Assembly (NCBI GenBank): GCA_900323505.1
Contig: OOIN01000034.1
Location: 558,001-622,000, forward strand
Direction: 5' to 3'
DNA: 64,000 nucleotides
From: Ustilago trichophora
Taxonomy: Eukaryota; Basidiomycota; Ustilaginomycetes; Ustilaginales; Ustilaginaceae
Below the pieces are notes generated by a model. That model saw nothing but the letters and a program-made list of their open reading frames with translations, was not told the DNA's origin and did no database searches. Shown here piece after piece: positions 1 through 9,273 of the stretch (position 1 is the stretch's first letter; the number at the start of each line of letters is the position of its first letter). A program made the position numbers and the translations under genes.

Positions 1-1203
1 CAACGTGCCACGAAAATGGTCGGATCGGATGGTAGATCCTCTCGGTGTGACAAGACTGAGCCGGGCAACAACGTGGTGAGATTCCAACACGATCCATACA
101 ACACCGAGCAACGAGGTCTCCCTTGTGCCATTTCACCATCAACCAAGTCTGCACATGATTCGACTTGAATGGCCATCCAAGTCTGACCGGCTGAGTCGGT
201 CTGCTGCCTGTACAATATGTTGCGCCGGAGACAGACGGTCAGCTGTCCAAGAGCAAGGGCTAACTAGCCCCCGCCAGGTATCTTGGCTTGGTCGGTGGGG
301 TGGACCTGCATGCCCTTCTCTTTTCCTGTTGCTATTTCTCCGATCCTCACGGAAGTCTCTGAATCCATCCATCGCATCGCTACCCCTTCCAACCCCTGAA
401 AACTGGCATCAAAGCTAAAGCGGACAGTAATCCGATTGACACGGTCGAGCAAGAAATTCCAGACCACAGTTGCCGAGCACGATCACTGCCTGTGATTCAG
501 AAAGGCTCCTCTGCAGAGCGTACCGCTGTTCTTTTGTTTGTGTTCGAGCCAACATCTACAGTACATCATGTGGTCCAGGAGTTCGGTTAGTGAGGGGAAC
601 AGCAAACAGACTCTTTTGCGAAGAAGCACAAGCGAGAAAAGTGGCCTTCATGATCGACCGTTGTCGACAATTCGTAGTTCCAGATCGAATCAGCAGTGGA
701 AGCTAGGTCAGGCGCTGTCCTACTTTCGCCAAAGGATGGTTGGAAGAGCGTTCAGTCCACTGGATTTGAAGCCAGCTGCTTTTTTGGTATGCATTTCCAG
801 ACCATCATTTCCGTTTAATTTTCATTTTGGCTGCACAGACGGGCCCAGATTTACGCATCAGAGGCATTCAAACGCCTCAAGCAGGCGGGATCACTACCAC
901 GTCAACGCACCGTCCAACGGCTATCAGTTAAACATTTCGGATCTGATCGTGGGGCAGCTCTATGAAGGCAGCAACTGCATGAGAAGCGTCTAAACGTGCT
1001 GATGTGCTGATGATGATTCGGTCTCTCGTACGAAAAAAAAGCGCCAGACCTCCACCAGCAAGTTTGTTTGTTCGACTTTCAGGGTCCAGCCTTTCGTGTT
1101 TGGTCCACAAGAAGAAATCACAAAGCTCGCACGCACAGCAAAGCTCTCATCCTCATCCTCATCCTTCTCCTCAATCTTATATCACATACATAGAGCCTTC
1201 GCC
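1..1203. other. No gene recognised; upstream region of gatA
   Basis: Only short overlapping open frames on both strands are present. None has recognisable protein motifs or a convincing start. The last 100 bases are rich in TCCTCATCC-type pyrimidine runs, which fits a smut promoter or 5' leader for the gatA gene that follows. An exon of an off-window gene at the extreme left cannot be excluded. Confidence 0.5.
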
Positions 1204-2838
1204 ATGGTTCTTCCGCTCACCACGTCGCATCTTGCGCGGCGCTGCCTCAGAGTGGGCACTAGCAACGCTGCTAAGCTCCACACATGTGCTGGCAGCTGCT
1301 GTCCCTCACCACCCCCTACCTCCCTCATCCGTCGAAGCTTCGCAACTTCCTCCCCAGCTCGCAAGAACAACTCGAGCTCGTTTCGAGACGGCCCTTTTGA
1401 TCCCTACAATGCCATCATCAGCGATATCTCAGCCTTCAGTTCAACTCCTGACGCTGTTGCGACCCAAGGTCCACTAAACGGCTGGACAGCCGCAATCAAG
1501 TCCAACATCTCTGTCCGCGACACACCCACCACCTGCTCCAGCGCCATGCTCCAACACTTTAAACCCACATTCGATGCTGCTTCCGTCTCACTTCTACGCA
1601 AGGCAGGTGCAGATCTGCGCTACATTACCAACTGCGATGAGTTCGGAATGGGCTCGACCAACACCCATTCGCTCCATGGAGCTGTGCGTAATCCGGCCGG
1701 CTTTCCACCGAAAAGGGGAGAGTCGTGGGATGCCGAGGTCGAAAGGGTAGCAGGAGGAAGTTCAGGCGGATCGGCGGCGGCGGTACGGGCAGGGCTGGTG
1801 CGATTTGCACTGGGAAGCGATACGGGTGGAAGTGTGCGTTTGCCAGCAGCGTATTGCGGGGTGGTGGGGTTGAAGCCGAGTTACGGTCTAATTAGCAGGT
1901 GGGGGTTGGTGTCGTATGCGGATAGCTTGGATACTGTCGGTGTGCTTACAAGGACGGTGGAGGATGCAGAGACTGTGTATGACGTTCTTGCGCAACAAGA
2001 TTCGCGTGATCCGACCAGTGCAAGCACCGACACCCGCATCGAGGCCGCAGAATCAGTCGAGAGCCTCCTCACCTCACTCCCTTCCGCAACTTCTTCACAG
2101 CCGCTCAAAGGTCTCCGCGTTGGAGTGCCTCGAGAGTACTTCCCCGTCGAGCTCCAACAACGAGTCCTACCACCCTTCCAACGAGCCGTCGCTGCACTCG
2201 AGAGTCTAGGAGCCAAAGTCGTACAGATCAGCCTGCCAAGTACGCCCTCGGCGCTGAGTGCCTACTACATCATCTCCTCTGCCGAGGCCAGCAGCAACCT
2301 TGCACGCTACGACGGCGTCGAATACGGATTCCACAAGCCTCCTACACCTCGATCTGGACATCACGCATATGCAGCAACTCGAACCGCAGGATTCGGCGAC
2401 GAAGTGCGCAAACGAATCCTTCTCGGCACGTTTGCACTCACCGCAGATGCTTTTGACAATTTCTTCCTGCAAGCTTCTCGCATTCGGGCCGGCGTACAGA
2501 ACGATTTCGCAAATGCATTTCGTATAGCTAAGGCTTCGAACGATTCAGCAGCGGCGGCCAAGCAGAGTGGAGTGGACGTCATTATCCATCCGTCAGCAGT
2601 CGACACAGCACCAACACTTGCATCCGCATTCAAGCAAGGAGAAGGAGGGTTGGGAGAGTACGTACAGGACATCTTGACGGTACCGGCGAGCTTGGCTGGG
2701 TTGCCGGCGTTGGCGATTCCAGCGGGTGTGGCCGAGGATGATGGTTGGCCTGTTGGGGTGACGCTTGTCTCTCAGTGGGGATGCGACAAGGCGCTCTTGC
2801 ATGTTGGCAAACAGCTGCAAACGCAACTCGCTGTTTAG
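1204..2838 (+). CDS. HER2: Glutamyl-tRNA(Gln) amidotransferase subunit A, mitochondrial
   Basis: This is the amidase subunit of the mitochondrial GatCAB/GatFAB complex. The complex converts Glu-tRNA(Gln) to Gln-tRNA(Gln), using ammonia released from glutamine. The protein is 544 residues. The amidase signature is complete: Lys99 in AAIKSN, cis-Ser186 in GGSSGGS and nucleophile Ser210 in SDTGGSV. The 24-residue spacing between the two serines is that of bacterial GatA. The start is the first ATG of the frame, in a good context (gccATGG); the frame continues upstream only from non-ATG codons. The first 60 or so residues are rich in Arg and Ser and poor in acids, which fits a mitochondrial presequence. 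The gene is intronless and converges with the oxidase gene on the other strand, 107 bases away. The family call is secure; mitochondrial location is inferred. Confidence 0.93.
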   Translation: MVLPLTTSHLARRCLRVGTSNAAKLHTCAGSCCPSPPPTSLIRRSFATSSPARKNNSSSFRDGPFDPYNAIISDISAFSSTPDAVATQGPLNGWTAAIKSNISVRDTPTTCSSAMLQHFKPTFDAASVSLLRKAGADLRYITNCDEFGMGSTNTHSLHGAVRNPAGFPPKRGESWDAEVERVAGGSSGGSAAAVRAGLVRFALGSDTGGSVRLPAAYCGVVGLKPSYGLISRWGLVSYADSLDTVGVLTRTVEDAETVYDVLAQQDSRDPTSASTDTRIEAAESVESLLTSLPSATSSQPLKGLRVGVPREYFPVELQQRVLPPFQRAVAALESLGAKVVQISLPSTPSALSAYYIISSAEASSNLARYDGVEYGFHKPPTPRSGHHAYAATRTAGFGDEVRKRILLGTFALTADAFDNFFLQASRIRAGVQNDFANAFRIAKASNDSAAAAKQSGVDVIIHPSAVDTAPTLASAFKQGEGGLGEYVQDILTVPASLAGLPALAIPAGVAEDDGWPVGVTLVSQWGCDKALLHVGKQLQTQLAV

Positions 2839-2945
2839 ACTGTTTGGTTTCAACACACACTGTTCTGAAAGTTATGCTAGGCGTGCTATGTATCAAAATG
2901 TCTTTGCAAAAAAGCTCATCTTTACAGTGGTTCTGTGTGATGACA

Positions 2946-4557
2946 TCAGATACGGCTCTCAGCCTTGACCAGCGCATGCCTACCAAGCTCCTTGCTCGCT
3001 TGGAATCCAGCCAGGCCAGCATTCAGCTCAAAGTCGGCCAGCAGCGTCTTGAGCACATCCCTGACTCCATCTTCACCGTTAACCGCCAGACCCCAACACC
3101 AAGGTCTACCTACCGCCACTCCATCTGCGCCGAGACATAGCGCCTTCATGATGTCTGCTCCACATCGAACGCCGGAATCAAAGATGATTGTCTTTTTCTC
3201 TTCCCCCTCTTTCCGAGGAAGCGAATTGATGTACTCTGCGATGGCGGGGAGTTGGATGAGTGAAGGTACGGCCCCATCAACTTGGCGTCCACCGTGATTG
3301 GAGACCCATATACCGTCCATACCTGCCTCGACGGCGCGAGCGGCGTCAGTGACGCTTTGAATGCCTTTGAGAACAATGGGGTCCGATCCCCATAATCGAC
3401 GGAGCAGGGCAAGATCGGACCAGGCGCGAGAGACTCCAGGAGAGAGTTGGGCAATGGCGGCGACGGAAGCCGAGGTTATTTCTTCTTTGGTCACGTCGGC
3501 TCGGCGCGGGTCTTTGCCTTCGCAGTACTGAGATGGGTCAGAAGCAACAAGAGTAGGAAGAGGAGGAGGAGGTAGAAATGGAGTTAGTAAAATGAATTGG
3601 AAGTTTTAGACGACATTGCGAGTGATAGAAAAGTACCTTTGAAATGAATACAGGGTCAGAGAAAACATTGGCAACGCCTTCACCTGTGAGGAATGGATTG
3701 TAAGCTATTCCCGTGGCGCAAGTAAGATTTGTTTCTCGTCAGTAGCTGTGATTTTTTCACTATGTCATGGCCGTAAAGTATGATTTGTACCTGTGTCGAG
3801 ATCTCTAGGTCGCCATCCGAGATTCCACGTGTCAAGCGTCACCACAAGCACCCGGTAGCCCGCCTTCTTGGCTCTGCTTAGCAGGGATTCGGTCAACTCG
3901 TCATCCTGAGGCCAGTAGAGCTGAAACCACGCATCCGAACCATCCTCTTCCTTTGAAAAGCCGCCGTATTCGTAGACGTTTTCGAGCGCTCGACTGGTGG
4001 CAGAAGATAGCGTGAAGGGAATCTCGAGGTCTGCTGCTGCACGAGCTGTGGCACAATCAGCATCGGTGGGGTGAAGCTGAGCCTGCACTCCAATGGGGGC
4101 GATAACAAGCGGAGTCGAATAGTCACGACCAAAGAGACGGGTAGTGCTGTCGAAATCTGCCAAAGAGACGTCTCGCAGCATGGAAGGTACTGATACAGTC
4201 AACAACCGAAGGAGAAAAGTCAGTGACATTTGATAGCCATCAAGTTAGCAAAGTGTTGCAAGTCGGTAGTGACGTACCAATGTGCCAGCGCTTAAAGGCA
4301 TCCAGGTTACCGTGAGCAGTCGATTCGGTAGAAGCGCTTCCTGCAACATAAGCATATGCTTCGGGATTGATCTTGGCCTTGGCCTGCTGCTCCAGTAGCT
4401 TCAGATCGGTGGTTTGAGGTCGGGACCCACTGAGACCACCGACGTAGATCTCGCGCAAATAACCAGACTATGGGAAATGTTGTTTGATTTCGCCTCGTCA
4501 GTTTCTCGTACTATGCCACCACGTAAAAAAGGCCGAGCTCACCTTTGAATCAGACAT
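2946..4557 (-). CDS. FMN-dependent alpha-hydroxyacid oxidase/dehydrogenase (lactate oxidase or monooxygenase-like)
   Basis: The model has five exons on the minus strand: 4543-4557, 4278-4467, 3791-4189, 3637-3704 and 2946-3527. All introns have GT and AG ends, phases agree, and the product is 417 residues. It belongs to the glycolate oxidase/lactate dehydrogenase TIM-barrel family, which oxidises L-2-hydroxyacids with FMN. Visible motifs are PLVIAPIGVQ near the N-terminal third, the active-site block WVSNHGGRQVDG (catalytic His, substrate-binding Arg), and the FMN phosphate-binding end FDSGVRCGAD through GADGVAVGRP. There is no cytochrome b5 domain, so it is not a flavocytochrome b2. The first exon codes only MSDSK. 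The length and the pattern YNPFLTGEG after LDTWNLGWRPRDLD resemble fungal proteins annotated as lactate 2-monooxygenase. The substrate is not determinable here. Confidence 0.88.
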
Positions 4558-5342
4558 GATTGATATCGATTTGATGGAAGTGATGGAAAGAAAGAGTAAG
4601 TGCGAAAAAAATGGTTGCTCAAGGCAAATATACCAGAGCACGGACCTGAAGAACAGAGGTGACCACCCTTGTCAGGTTGCGGTGGTTCTTCCCCGCACTT
4701 TTGGTGGCGCCTAGTGCCGGTCATCATGGAGAAGTTGATAACCGACCAAAATTACACCATGTTACATCGACGCATTATTACAGCTCTTGGGGTGCAAAAC
4801 TTGGCCAACACAGCCTGCTTAAGAATGGCCTCAGCAGAAAAGTGCCAAACGATGGAAAATCGCTGCTGCAGACTGCCCATGTCCAAGTATAGTGTGTGTG
4901 TGTGTGTGTGGGAGAGAGAGAGAGAGGGAGAGAGGGAGCAAGCGGCAGGATGCCAGGGGCTTGCTCGAGGTTGTTCTTTCTGTTCGGGACTGATTTCGGC
5001 GCCGAAATAAGAACGTTTCCGCCGGGAAGCTCAACGTGTGGCTTGTCAGCTAGCTGTCGAACAAAAGAAGCCGAACAAAGCACAGCCCAACTGAAATTCG
5101 GCGCTCTCACTCGGCAGCTTGTGCTTATCTTCTCCCTTCTCAAGCCCAAGCTGGACTGAAGTCTCCTTGCTTTTTGTGGCTGTCCCTATCGTGTCATTCG
5201 GCTATGCTGATATCTAATTCATGCACAGCAGTGTATGGTGTGTGTGTGTTGCCATGCTGCTGCTCAAAAGTACTTATTCAGGCTGATTTGAGAGGCAGTA
5301 CGTCGTCTTGTCATCATCCATCAATCTTGAGCCTCCATCAAG
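4558..5342. other. Divergent promoter region with (GT)n(GA)n microsatellite
   Basis: This stretch separates the hydroxyacid oxidase (minus) from the unknown gene at 5343 (plus). It holds a compound simple repeat at about 4891-4936, with TG dinucleotides followed by GA dinucleotides. No open frame here has protein-like features. It is likely the 5' control region of both neighbours. Confidence 0.5.
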
Positions 5343-6761
5343 ATGGCTGCTACATGCTTGGACCGCCCAGCAACTGCTCAGACCAACACCTCGGCGCCTC
5401 CTCCCAGCTACGAGGTGGCTGTTGGATCTACTCCTTCTGGCAGCTTTGTCCCCCGTCGAACGCCGTCACCTTTCGATGCTTCTGAAAGCAAACAATTTGG
5501 TGCATTCTCCGAGAAGGAGCAGCGCCAGCGCGAGCAGGAGCTGTCCAGCTATGACGAACGACGTGGTGAATCAAACAGCCGCAGCCGCAGCTTTGCCTCT
5601 TCCTCTTCCTCTTCCTCTTCCATGCCATCCGCGCCTTCCGTACCTGGCAATATAGCTTTGCCTTGGTCGTTGAGAGGCATGCCGCTCGAACCAAAGACGG
5701 CGTTGGCACGATTTGGCAGCCCCTTTGCTACTTCTCCCGACTGGAGCCCTTCTCCTTACGATGCTCAACTTACGCACCTGCCTCAACTCGACATTGATCT
5801 CCGCATCAAGATGCGCCTATCCGGCCCCTCCTCCGAGCAACGCGCACTTGATCCACCGCCTAGCTTCTCCCGCCGATTTCAATCCTACCACCTTTTTCCT
5901 TCTCAGTTCGAGCCGATCTATATCAGGAGCGCCAGCAACAAGAAGGCTACAAAGCAGCTGCTCTCAGATGGCTTCCAACCAGTCTACCCGGGTAGGCTGA
6001 TGGTGCAGCACGACGTCTCTGCCGCTGACTGGGGTCGATTTCTTGAAGACCTCATCGTGGCTGGCAGACTGAGTGGAAAGCAGAGCATCATCTCTAACGT
6101 CGCTCCCATCACAATGCACTTGGGAGCAACGGGTTACTTTGTCACAAAGGCCATAGAGAGGGGAATGAAGAGGCGCAAGGATCCGCTCATCTGTGAGGTC
6201 GTAGAGACATTTCAGCAGAATTTCTTCACTGCTCGCAACCTCGATGTGTTTGTTGTGTATAATGGAGAGCGGCTCACGGCTCGTTCGCCAAATGGACCGA
6301 TTCCTGCTGGAAGTTTGCCAGCTGCTAATGAGCTTCGCCGTTCAGAGACCGGCTCGTCGATGAGCAGCTCAAGCTCAAGCTCGAGCTCCAGCAGCGAGTC
6401 GGAGGACGACCAGACAGAAGCTCGTCTGCAGACGACGGACGGTCAAAGACTTGACAAAAAAGGTAGGAAGATGTTGAGGGAGCAAAGAAAAGCCGAGAGG
6501 AAACAGAGGAGAGCCGAGAAGAAGCATATGCGTAAGTTGAAAAAGATCGAGAAGAAACACAAAAGAGCACAGAAAAAGTACGCAAACATGCCGGATTTGC
6601 CCCCACCTCCTCAACGCGAAGCAAGCTCATCTTCATCGTCAATCCAATCGATGAATGTGCCCAGGCATACCGGTGTACGAGGAGGATACATGTTGGTGAT
6701 TGCTTCGCTGTCATCTGTCGTAAGTGGTCCTGCTGGAGACGCTGCTGCTTTCATCAAGTGA
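5343..6761 (+). CDS. Conserved-looking protein of unknown function with PPSY motif and basic C-terminal helix
   Basis: This is a single open frame of 472 residues from an ATG after CATCAAG. I do not recognise a named domain. Residues 1-110 are disordered and contain PPPSYEV near residue 22, a PPxY-like motif that in other proteins binds WW domains of ubiquitin ligases. Residues about 125-330 look folded; they include YHLFPSQFEPIYIR, SAADWGRFLEDL and LDVFVVYNGERL. This block is followed by a Ser run, then a strongly basic segment (about 370-425) rich in KK, RR and KH, which could form a helix or coiled coil and bind nucleic acid or membrane. The C-terminus ends in a short hydrophobic stretch (MLVIASLSSVV). 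The coding pattern and length argue for a real gene. The function is unknown. Confidence 0.75.
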   Translation: MAATCLDRPATAQTNTSAPPPSYEVAVGSTPSGSFVPRRTPSPFDASESKQFGAFSEKEQRQREQELSSYDERRGESNSRSRSFASSSSSSSSMPSAPSVPGNIALPWSLRGMPLEPKTALARFGSPFATSPDWSPSPYDAQLTHLPQLDIDLRIKMRLSGPSSEQRALDPPPSFSRRFQSYHLFPSQFEPIYIRSASNKKATKQLLSDGFQPVYPGRLMVQHDVSAADWGRFLEDLIVAGRLSGKQSIISNVAPITMHLGATGYFVTKAIERGMKRRKDPLICEVVETFQQNFFTARNLDVFVVYNGERLTARSPNGPIPAGSLPAANELRRSETGSSMSSSSSSSSSSSESEDDQTEARLQTTDGQRLDKKGRKMLREQRKAERKQRRAEKKHMRKLKKIEKKHKRAQKKYANMPDLPPPPQREASSSSSSIQSMNVPRHTGVRGGYMLVIASLSSVVSGPAGDAAAFIK

Positions 6762-6817
6762 TCCCTCAATCACCTTCTTCCCGGTATCGTAGATACTGTA
6801 CGTATCAGGTCATGCTA

Positions 6818-6864
6818 ACGTAATTACAGTAGTTCCGACGCATGTGTAGTTTCGACGCGTTTTT
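6818..6864 (+). repeat. Left 47-bp terminal inverted repeat of the pogo-type element
   Basis: It begins ACGTAATTACAG and ends in a run of five T. Its reverse complement is identical to 9016-9062. The flanking TA is at 6816-6817. Confidence 0.95.
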
Positions 6865-7045
6865 CAATGTGAGATTATTTCAATATGTGATGGTAGTGGC
6901 CTGCATGATCGTGAGCGCGTTGTTTGTTCCTTGCATGAGCCCCACCATCCCAAATTCTTGGACCCCGGCTTCATCATCGCCGCTTCATCATCAGCAGCTT
7001 TCAACAGCCTTTTGACACCATTATCCAGCAATATCAGCATCCATC

Positions 7046-8887
7046 ATGCCATGCAACCCTCTTTCAAAACAGTCTGTGATGTATCGGGCTGCAACTGCTA
7101 GCAAGCGAGACCAGCGTGAGGAACGCTTGCAGCTGGCCATCAATGAGCTTGAGCAGGGCCAGCACGATAGCATTCGCAAAGCAGCGGCCGTCCACAATGT
7201 TCCGGAATCGACGCTACGCCACCGGATGTTGGGCCGGCAGTCCAAAAAAGGCGCCAATGAAGCTCAACAGGCACTTACAAGTGCTGCCGAGAACGCCGTT
7301 GTCACACACATCCGGCGTTGTGCCTGCAGCGGCTTCCCTCTCACGCCGGCAATTGTAATGGAGTATGCAAACGCCGTTTCTCGGCCTTTGCCTGCCGGCG
7401 GCACGCCAATTAAGCTCAGCCATGCATGGCTGCAGTCGTTCCTGCTTTGGCATCCTGAGATCAAGTCTCATTGGTCTCGATGTCTCGACAATGCACGGCT
7501 CACGGGCACAGACGAGGCCGGAATTCAACAATGGTTCACTCAATTGGCTTCTATACTGCATGAATACAATGTTTCTTCAAACAATATATATAACATGGAT
7601 GAAACAGGTTTCATGTTTGGTGTAGGTGGCCGTGAGCGAGTTGTTGTGCCTTCCGGTGATCAGGCTGCATCATTCAGAGCTCAGCCAGGCAACCGTGAGT
7701 CTGCAACTGTGATTGAGTGCATTGGTAGTGCCGGTCAGGTACTTCCACCGCTCATTATCACCAAAGGCCGAGTTCATACGGTCGGAGAACAGCGGCGAAT
7801 GGAGAATGTTCCAGCCACGTGGCGGTTTGCCAAGTCCAACAACGGCTGGACAAACAATGAGATCGCCGTCCAATGGGTCGAAACCATCTTCGACCCGTCC
7901 ACTACGCCATCGCCTTCATCAGCATGGCGGCTTCTCATACTGGACGGTCACGGGTCTCACACCAGCGTCGAGTTTTGCAATGCACTTTGGTCTCGCCGTA
8001 TCATTCCGTTCCTGTTTCCGCCGCATGCAACGCATGTGATGCAGCCGCTGGACGTCTCAATCTTCCGGCCTTTGAAAGGCCGGTATCAGCATGCCGTCAA
8101 TGAAGCTGCACAGCACGTGGACACAATCGACAAGGCACTCTTTGCCACGTTCTATGCACAGGCTCGTGAAATGGTCCTGACACAGTCTGCTGTACGGAAG
8201 GCATTCACGGACTCCGGCATCACCATGAGCCCAAGTCCAAACAAGGTTATTGCTCGGCTTCCGGGCCATTCTGCACCTGTTCCTGAAGAAACACAAACGC
8301 CGCTGCAGGAAGTCGCCGTTCCTGCATCGGATGCAGCCATGAACGCCACACTCGATGCATTCAGGAACGAGCCGGATATCCGTAGAGCCCGGCGTCTCAA
8401 GAGGGCCGTGCTTCAAGCAAACGAGCAAGCACATGCATCAATTGCGATTCTGGAGGCGGAAAACTCGGTCCTTCATGTTCAAGAGCATCACAGCAAGAAA
8501 TCGGCTCAAAAGGTACGTCGTATCAAGGCAAAGGGTGATCAGCGAGTGCTGTCAAAAGACGTCATGATCACCCGAGAGCATGCAGAAAGAGAGTTGGTGA
8601 CAAAAGGGATTGCAAAGGTATCACAGTCAAAGGGGAAGGACAGGCAGACGGACAAGGAGGTTGTACTACCATCAGCTCTGGCAGCCGCTGATGGCGATGA
8701 AGCAGATATTGATGGTGACGAGGCTTCTTCTTCATCATTAAGCACACTAACAACACCATCCATGGAGAATCTTGATGATGAGCTGGGAGAAAATGAGCCT
8801 CTGTCCGCCATCAGAGATGACGAGGAAGATCCCTTTGGCTTCTTTGATACACTTCCTGTTGCTGGCCCATCTCGCACACACGCATGA
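7046..8887 (+). CDS. Pogo/Fot1-family transposase (CENP-B-like HTH plus DDE_1 nuclease)
   Basis: The 613-residue protein cuts and pastes the surrounding element. Residues about 20-60 form a Psq-type helix-turn-helix (AINELEQGQ to STLRHRMLG), followed by a CENP-B-like second HTH (about 75-150). The catalytic triad is Asp185 in NMDETGF, Asp300 in LDGHGSH and Asp336 in QPLDVSIF. The 35 residues between the second and third Asp are typical of pogo and Fot1 (DD35D). The C-terminal 200 residues are charged, with a coiled stretch and an acidic tail. The ATG at 7046 is the first in frame; a second at residue 13 is possible. There are no internal stops or frameshifts. It acts in the nucleus on the 47-base terminal repeats. 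Confidence 0.93.
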   Translation: MPCNPLSKQSVMYRAATASKRDQREERLQLAINELEQGQHDSIRKAAAVHNVPESTLRHRMLGRQSKKGANEAQQALTSAAENAVVTHIRRCACSGFPLTPAIVMEYANAVSRPLPAGGTPIKLSHAWLQSFLLWHPEIKSHWSRCLDNARLTGTDEAGIQQWFTQLASILHEYNVSSNNIYNMDETGFMFGVGGRERVVVPSGDQAASFRAQPGNRESATVIECIGSAGQVLPPLIITKGRVHTVGEQRRMENVPATWRFAKSNNGWTNNEIAVQWVETIFDPSTTPSPSSAWRLLILDGHGSHTSVEFCNALWSRRIIPFLFPPHATHVMQPLDVSIFRPLKGRYQHAVNEAAQHVDTIDKALFATFYAQAREMVLTQSAVRKAFTDSGITMSPSPNKVIARLPGHSAPVPEETQTPLQEVAVPASDAAMNATLDAFRNEPDIRRARRLKRAVLQANEQAHASIAILEAENSVLHVQEHHSKKSAQKVRRIKAKGDQRVLSKDVMITREHAERELVTKGIAKVSQSKGKDRQTDKEVVLPSALAAADGDEADIDGDEASSSSLSTLTTPSMENLDDELGENEPLSAIRDDEEDPFGFFDTLPVAGPSRTHA

Positions 8888-9015
8888 ATTCAGCTTGTTC
8901 AGTATGTATTGTAGCATCTCATGTACTCGCAATCCAAGTCTCACATTGCTTGGACCTCAAAACAGCCGTGTTCATCATCACGATAAGTACTACCATCATA
9001 TTAATTTTCAAGCTC

Positions 9016-9062
9016 AAAAACGCGTCGAAACTACACATGCGTCGGAACTACTGTAATTACGT
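9016..9062 (-). repeat. Right 47-bp terminal inverted repeat of the pogo-type element
   Basis: It is the exact reverse complement of 6818-6864. The flanking TA is at 9063-9064. Confidence 0.95.
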
Positions 9063-9273
9063 TAAATAGTGATGAATTTACGACGGTCTGGAAGAGCTTG
9101 TGTGCTTGTCAACTCGTGACTGGTGGCGACGCCGCTACTGTCAGCGGCGTACTGATCTCAATCCATCATCTTTGTCAATTCACACGATCATGTTTTCGCT
9201 CAAATCGACGTGGGAGGTCCCGCACAGACACAAGATTGAAACAAGAACAGAGTAACATTCACACAACGTGAAG

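Larger units (their letters stand above)
6818..9062 (+). mobile_element. Complete Fot1/pogo-type (Tc1/mariner superfamily) DNA transposon
   Basis: The 2,245-base element has 47-base terminal inverted repeats at 6818-6864 and 9016-9062 that match at every position. They begin ACGTAATTACAG. A TA dinucleotide flanks each end (6816-6817 and 9063-9064), the expected target duplication for this superfamily. Inside is one uninterrupted 613-residue transposase. Nothing looks broken, so the element may be autonomous and recently mobile. It lies between the unknown gene at 5343 and the alpha-galactosidase gene, and disrupts neither. Confidence 0.95.

Noticed and set aside
1096..1203. N-terminal extension of the gatA frame
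   Set aside because: It begins at a non-ATG codon; the first ATG at 1204 has a good context and gives a normal presequence.
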